A stretch of DNA of 64,000 bases from Nosema muscidifuracis. Its lineage: Eukaryota; Microsporidia; Nosematidae. The stretch covers positions 235,474 to 299,473 of the forward strand of contig JAIOKI010000028.1 of the NCBI GenBank assembly GCA_028335825.1, in the 5' to 3' direction. The translations under genes and the position numbers were made by a program. The notes under the pieces are model-generated. The model was not told the origin of the DNA and did no database searches. It saw only the letters and a program-made list of their open reading frames with translations. Positions 59,940 through 64,000 of this stretch are shown here, one piece after another (the stretch's first letter is position 1; each line of letters starts with the position of its first letter).

Positions 59940-60500
59940 GGGGCGATACTAAAAACCAAATTGTCAAGTGATTACTATGGTTAAGAGTTTAGGATACTTT
60001 TATAGAACTAGAGATTATTATGTATACATCAGAGTTATATAGAGTTGAAAAGGAAAGCTGGAAAAGAGAGATTTTTGAAAGAGCTTCTAGGAATTTGAAA
60101 TTTTTTTATTATCAAAAATACGTGTAAGGAGGAGGAAATAGACGAAATTAGTTAAAAGAGTTTAAAGAGCTAACTAAGCAGAAGAATCTGAGTGGATGTA
60201 ATAAATACTTCAAGGGTAGATTATTGGATTTGGAGAAAATAATTGAAATATGACCTTGTGACTCATATATTGTTAGACTTAATAATGAAAGATTATTAAA
60301 AAAACAGAAATTGTGATTAAAAGGGAATGATGTAGAAAATTTATTTTTGATTGAGATTATTCATCTGGAGAGAAATTGTATATCCATTAAACCCCAATTA
60401 TGTTAAGCAGTAATATCTAATAATAATTTTGAAGTAATGATTCCTTTCTTAGATACAGATTTAGAAAATTACTGGTTTGATTTGAGTGAAGATTCTTTCA
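59940..60500 (+). mobile_element. Ty3/Gypsy-like fragment, same family as the 19.9-21.6 kb fossil
   Basis: Sequence at about 59940-60180 matches the Gag-side end of the 19.9-21.6 kb element (inverted), and 60180-60430 matches its 3' side. The DNA similarity is obvious by eye. The copy is shorter, broken and incomplete, and looks old. It may belong with the Pol-like remains at 61.85-63.02 kb. Confidence 0.6.
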
Positions 60501-61849
60501 TTAAATGATGATAAGAATAAAATTTTATTGAGAAATACAATTTGATGAATATATGATCATTTCCAAAGAAAGCTATATAATATGGGAACAAGAATGAAAA
60601 AAGTAGAGAAATATATATTCAAGTAATAAAAAAGGATATTAAAGAGAAAAAAAATAAAATTATAAATTTTGATGATTATAAATATAGTAAAGAAAATTTG
60701 ATAATTATTAATATTTTGGTATAATTTAAAGAACATAGAAATATTACTGAATTTAGAATATCTATGTAAAATACAAAAGATTTTATTGTGTTACATTATA
60801 AATATAATTTCAAACTAAAATTATTTAAGATTGTATTAGAAATATGATGTCATTTTTATACAACTAAAAACTCAAAAGAATTGATTTCCTAAAGATATAA
60901 AAACTAACACTTAATTAATAAGTTTAGATATTCTTTATTTACAAGAATCTAGTATCTTTAATTACAACATTTTGTAATTCAACTAATATTCAAAATAATA
61001 TTTATGATAAATTCAATTTTTTAATATTGAAAAAACCTAAAAATATTTACATGAATATTTATTTATTTTAAGATTATGGATTTAAGACATATTTTTCTTT
61101 TTATGTTTTTCTTTGGATCTCCTATTTTGAAACCATATTTTTAAGTTACAAATAGGTATCCTTGTTCGTATGTTGATCCCTATCTTATCCATTTTATTAG
61201 GATAGGGATTATTTCGAAAAAAACTCTTCCAAATATTCCTCCTTCATTTTAGTATATTTATATCTAAATCTGGGTTTTCTATTAGAGAAGGAATATGATT
61301 CTAAAATTTCATTTTCTTGGTCAATGAAATTTAGAGTTTTCTTGCTCATAGAAATAAAGAAAGTTTTTCTTTTTATAATTAGAAAGGAGATGATTATGCA
61401 ATGAAATGCATAATTATAGTCTTAAAGTAGAATTCTATTTAAGGGAATATTTTAAGAATTATAATTGGATCAGTTCATACATAATTAGACTTAAATTAGT
61501 CTAAAAAATATTCTATGGATATACTGATCTACTATTGATAAATTAAATAATTTTATATAACAAATTAATATGATACCAGGGTATGTTTCAATAAAATTAT
61601 TATTTGTGGAGTTAGAAAAGAATATTTCATAGTAAACATATATACTGACACTAAATAATATACTTGAAATGAATAACAACAAAATGATTAATAAAGATAA
61701 AATTGATGATGTAATTAATTCAAGATTTAACAAATAATCGATATATAGTAAAGAAGAATGTTTATAAAATAAGTATTAGAAATCAAGAAGAAATATCGAT
61801 ATAAAAGTAAAGGTAGTATAATAAAATATTAAATGTAGAATATTTGATA
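60501..61849. other. Between retroelement fragments; no gene seen
   Basis: No supported gene. An 80-codon minus ORF at 61491-61733 is hydrophobic low complexity without an ATG start and was rejected. The patch at 61080-61330 is less A/T-rich and unassigned. Confidence 0.4.
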
Positions 61850-63020
61850 TATCTACAAAACTAAAAAATAAAGTAGTATTTGATACTAACATGATGTATA
61901 TGTTCATATTATCTTCAATTTATAAAAGAGTGAAAATACCTTGAAAAGAAATTTAAGACATGTTTTATAAAAAGAAAGAATATTTTCTAAAGTTTTATAT
62001 TATACCTTAGGGAACCATAAATAAGAACATAAAATATTCATCTAGTCTAATGATAAAAATGTAGAGAAGAATTACAATATTTTTTAAAAATATAAAGATG
62101 ATATGGAAGAAGTATTAAAGTTTCTGTTATCGAAATATTATAGTATAGAATCAAAATAAACATGGATAAAAATATAAGAGCTTTATTAATCCTAATATAA
62201 GGGTGATATTAATATTAAACTTGATAGGATCATAACAAAATAGTAGATATAGATAGATATAGAACATTTAATTCTTAAATTAGAAGTAACAAATAATTTG
62301 CTAATATAGACTTGAAAGATGATTTTTTAATAATATACTTTTAGAAAAAGATCTTTTTAGAACATCATTTAGATATAAACATTTATAATATGAATGAAAA
62401 GGATTAACCATTTTTCAGCATTATATGGATAATATTTTAAGGGGATAAAAATTTGTAAATCTTGTATTGTCTATATAGATGATATTATTATATATAGAAA
62501 ATCATGATGAACATGACATAAATTCAAAAAATTAATTAAAATTGTAGAAAAGAACAATCTAACACTAAACTAAAAAAAAACAATATTAAGATCAGGATAT
62601 GTTCTATAATCAAGAAAGATAAGTCATTAATACAAGAAATTCTAAGTTACAACAAATAAGAAAACTACATAAATGATTAATTATTAAATGAAATTTATTA
62701 CTAAACGTGTAGTCATTTCCAAGCAGTTATATCATATAATAAAATGAAAGATCGATTATAATTAGAACATCAAACATGAAGAAATCTTTAAAGATATTTA
62801 TGTAAACAAATAGAATTTAACTAGACATATTATAACGATCTGTTTATATTAGAAGCATTTTATCTCAAATCTGAAATGAAGAAAAAACTCCACTATCATA
62901 AGTGAGAAGGAATGTCTTGCAAAAGTTTAGGATACGGAATACTTTAATTAGTATTATATAACAAAGAATTAAAAAATACAGGGATCATAAAAGAAGAAGT
63001 TGTTAATTAAGGAGAAGCAT
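61850..63020 (+). mobile_element. Decayed Ty3/Gypsy-like Pol fragment (fossil)
   Basis: Plus-strand remains of a reverse transcriptase, with the catalytic YIDD-type signature at about 62469-62495 preceded by palm-region sequence, and then RNase H-like sequence to about 63020. The order and spacing are those of Ty3/Gypsy Pol. It is broken in many places, has no visible terminal repeats, and looks old. Confidence 0.6.
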
Positions 63021-63364
63021 TTCTATAATTTACTAGACCTCTTCAGCTATATTATCTAAAAAATGTATTTGAAAATTTATCATAATCTTTATATCATGAA
63101 CTTATTAATTTCATAATTTTAAGAATGATTGACTTAACTTCATTATTATAAAATAGATATTATCTCAGCATAAATTCATCATCTATAAATGTTTCATCAA
63201 ATTTAGACTTCATTATAAATATATTATAAATGTTATCAAACATAAGTTGAATTATATCTTTATTGATCAGTCATCAGTTGTTTTTCTTTATAATATAAAT
63301 TAAGATGTTTGATATTAGAGCTTTGTATTATGTATATAAAATATCAGTAAACATAGGGGTAATT
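63021..63364. other. Spacer between retroelement fossil and MULE copy
   Basis: No gene seen. Confidence 0.4.
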
Positions 63365-64000
63365 TTATTTTCTATTTGTTCGTTATTTCACAAAACCCTC
63401 AAAATTATTTAAAAAATAATACCATAAAAAATATTTAACATTTAATCAATTGCTCCTTTCAAACTACACAGAAGTTCTTTTGACTTAATTAGACGAGCAT
63501 TAAAAGATCCATTGTAATCTCATAATCTCGCTTTCATAATCAACATATTATTTCTTTCTATTTTGACTTTAATCCTGTAATCATTCTATTGATTTCTACT
63601 TTATTCAATATTTGAATATCTCTGAGTATATAGAACCTCTAAGAAAGTGAAATTAATTAGATTATTCAATTTTAAGAATATCATTAGTCAGCATTATTAT
63701 TTCCAGTTTAAAAGTATTATATTTATCTATCAAAACAATGATCTACAATTTTTTTTTTACATAATTAAATAAGTTTTCATCATAAAAATATATAAAATCC
63801 TTATGTACTTCCAATCTTCATCAATTATAACTAGAGCTGAAGAAGTGATCATCAATACCAAGTCTGAAAAAATTTCACTGTTGGTTATATTATGAAACAA
63901 GTTCTAAACAAATCTTCATGTAGTTTATCTACAATGAAAAGAAGAGACCTGTAATTTGAGAAATTGAGAAAATCTACTAGGTGATTAACCAAAAAGGATT
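63365..64000 (-). mobile_element. Degenerate MULE-type DNA transposon, copy 2 (runs off the window)
   Basis: Inverted homologue of the 3' half of the MULE at 50.5-51.5 kb. The stretch 63586 down to about 63420 matches 51341-51500 (both include a GAAAGCG and an AATTAAGT/ACTTTAGAAGTTCTTTTG-like segment), and 63700 to 63850 matches 51100-51250. Its terminal TTTCACAAAACCCTCAAAA near 63387 resembles TTTCCCAAAACCCCTTAAG at the left end of copy 1, as expected of terminal inverted repeats. Coding frames are broken. The other end lies beyond the window. Confidence 0.6.

Noticed and set aside
61491-61733. 80-codon minus ORF
   Set aside because: It begins with TTG, is hydrophobic low complexity, and lies among retroelement fragments.
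1-64000. tRNA, rRNA, CRISPR or bacterial-type operon signals
   Set aside because: No T-loop-like GGTTCRA motif in a foldable context, no rRNA-like stretch, no regularly spaced direct repeats with unique spacers, and no ribosome binding sites.

Overview
This window looks like part of a large, very AT-rich microsporidian (fungal-lineage, obligate intracellular parasite) genome. Four things point there. Most intact genes carry a short C-run within a few bases of the start codon, which is the CCC-type start signal known from microsporidia and is conspicuous in DNA this poor in G and C. The longer genes visible here have no intron that I could detect. Most products are secreted or membrane proteins of unrecognised families. 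The spaces between them hold decayed Ty3/Gypsy-like, MULE and Merlin/IS1595-like elements. I cannot name the species. The gene density is far too low for a compact microsporidian such as Encephalitozoon, so one of the large-genome lineages fits better. No housekeeping gene, rRNA or tRNA was recognised, so this is an accessory region.

Two paralogous families form the backbone. Family A has four members at about 5.9-6.9, 9.1-10.1, 36.5-37.3 and 53.2-54.2 kb. They share twelve cysteines in a fixed order (C-x8-C-x-C-x3-C in the first half, C-x8-C-x5-C in the second) and end in membrane segments, usually a two-helix hairpin. Family B has three clear members at 33.7-35.3, 41.3-42.9 and 58.1-59.7 kb. 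They are cysteine-poor, helix-rich proteins of about 540 residues; two have obvious signal peptides. The secreted protein at 37.8-39.1 kb may be a distant relative. Other genes are a 909-residue secreted repeat protein (13.7-16.5 kb), a secreted protein ending in a RING-like half motif (22.5-23.9 kb), a tail-anchored protein (17.8-18.4 kb) and several proteins under 125 residues with a signal peptide or membrane hairpin.

Layout: 0-5.9 kb holds short ORFs and tandem repeats; 5.9-10.1 kb two family A genes; 13.7-18.4 kb the repeat protein and the tail-anchored protein; 19.9-21.6 kb a Ty3-like fossil; 22.5-23.9 kb the RING-like gene; 24-33.6 kb a gene desert with one hairpin protein and one stop-interrupted ORF; 33.7-42.9 kb family B, family A and one unassigned secreted protein, all on the minus strand; 43-52 kb mostly transposon relics; 53.2-59.7 kb one family A and one family B gene on the plus strand, flanking another relic-like stretch; 59.9-64 kb Ty3-like fossils and a MULE copy.

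The two families alternate, and several members carry one or two reading-frame breaks. This suggests a birth-and-death locus of parasite-surface or host-directed proteins. That role is inferred from signal peptides, cysteine scaffolds and membrane anchors, not from any recognised function. Frame breaks could also be assembly errors and need read support.
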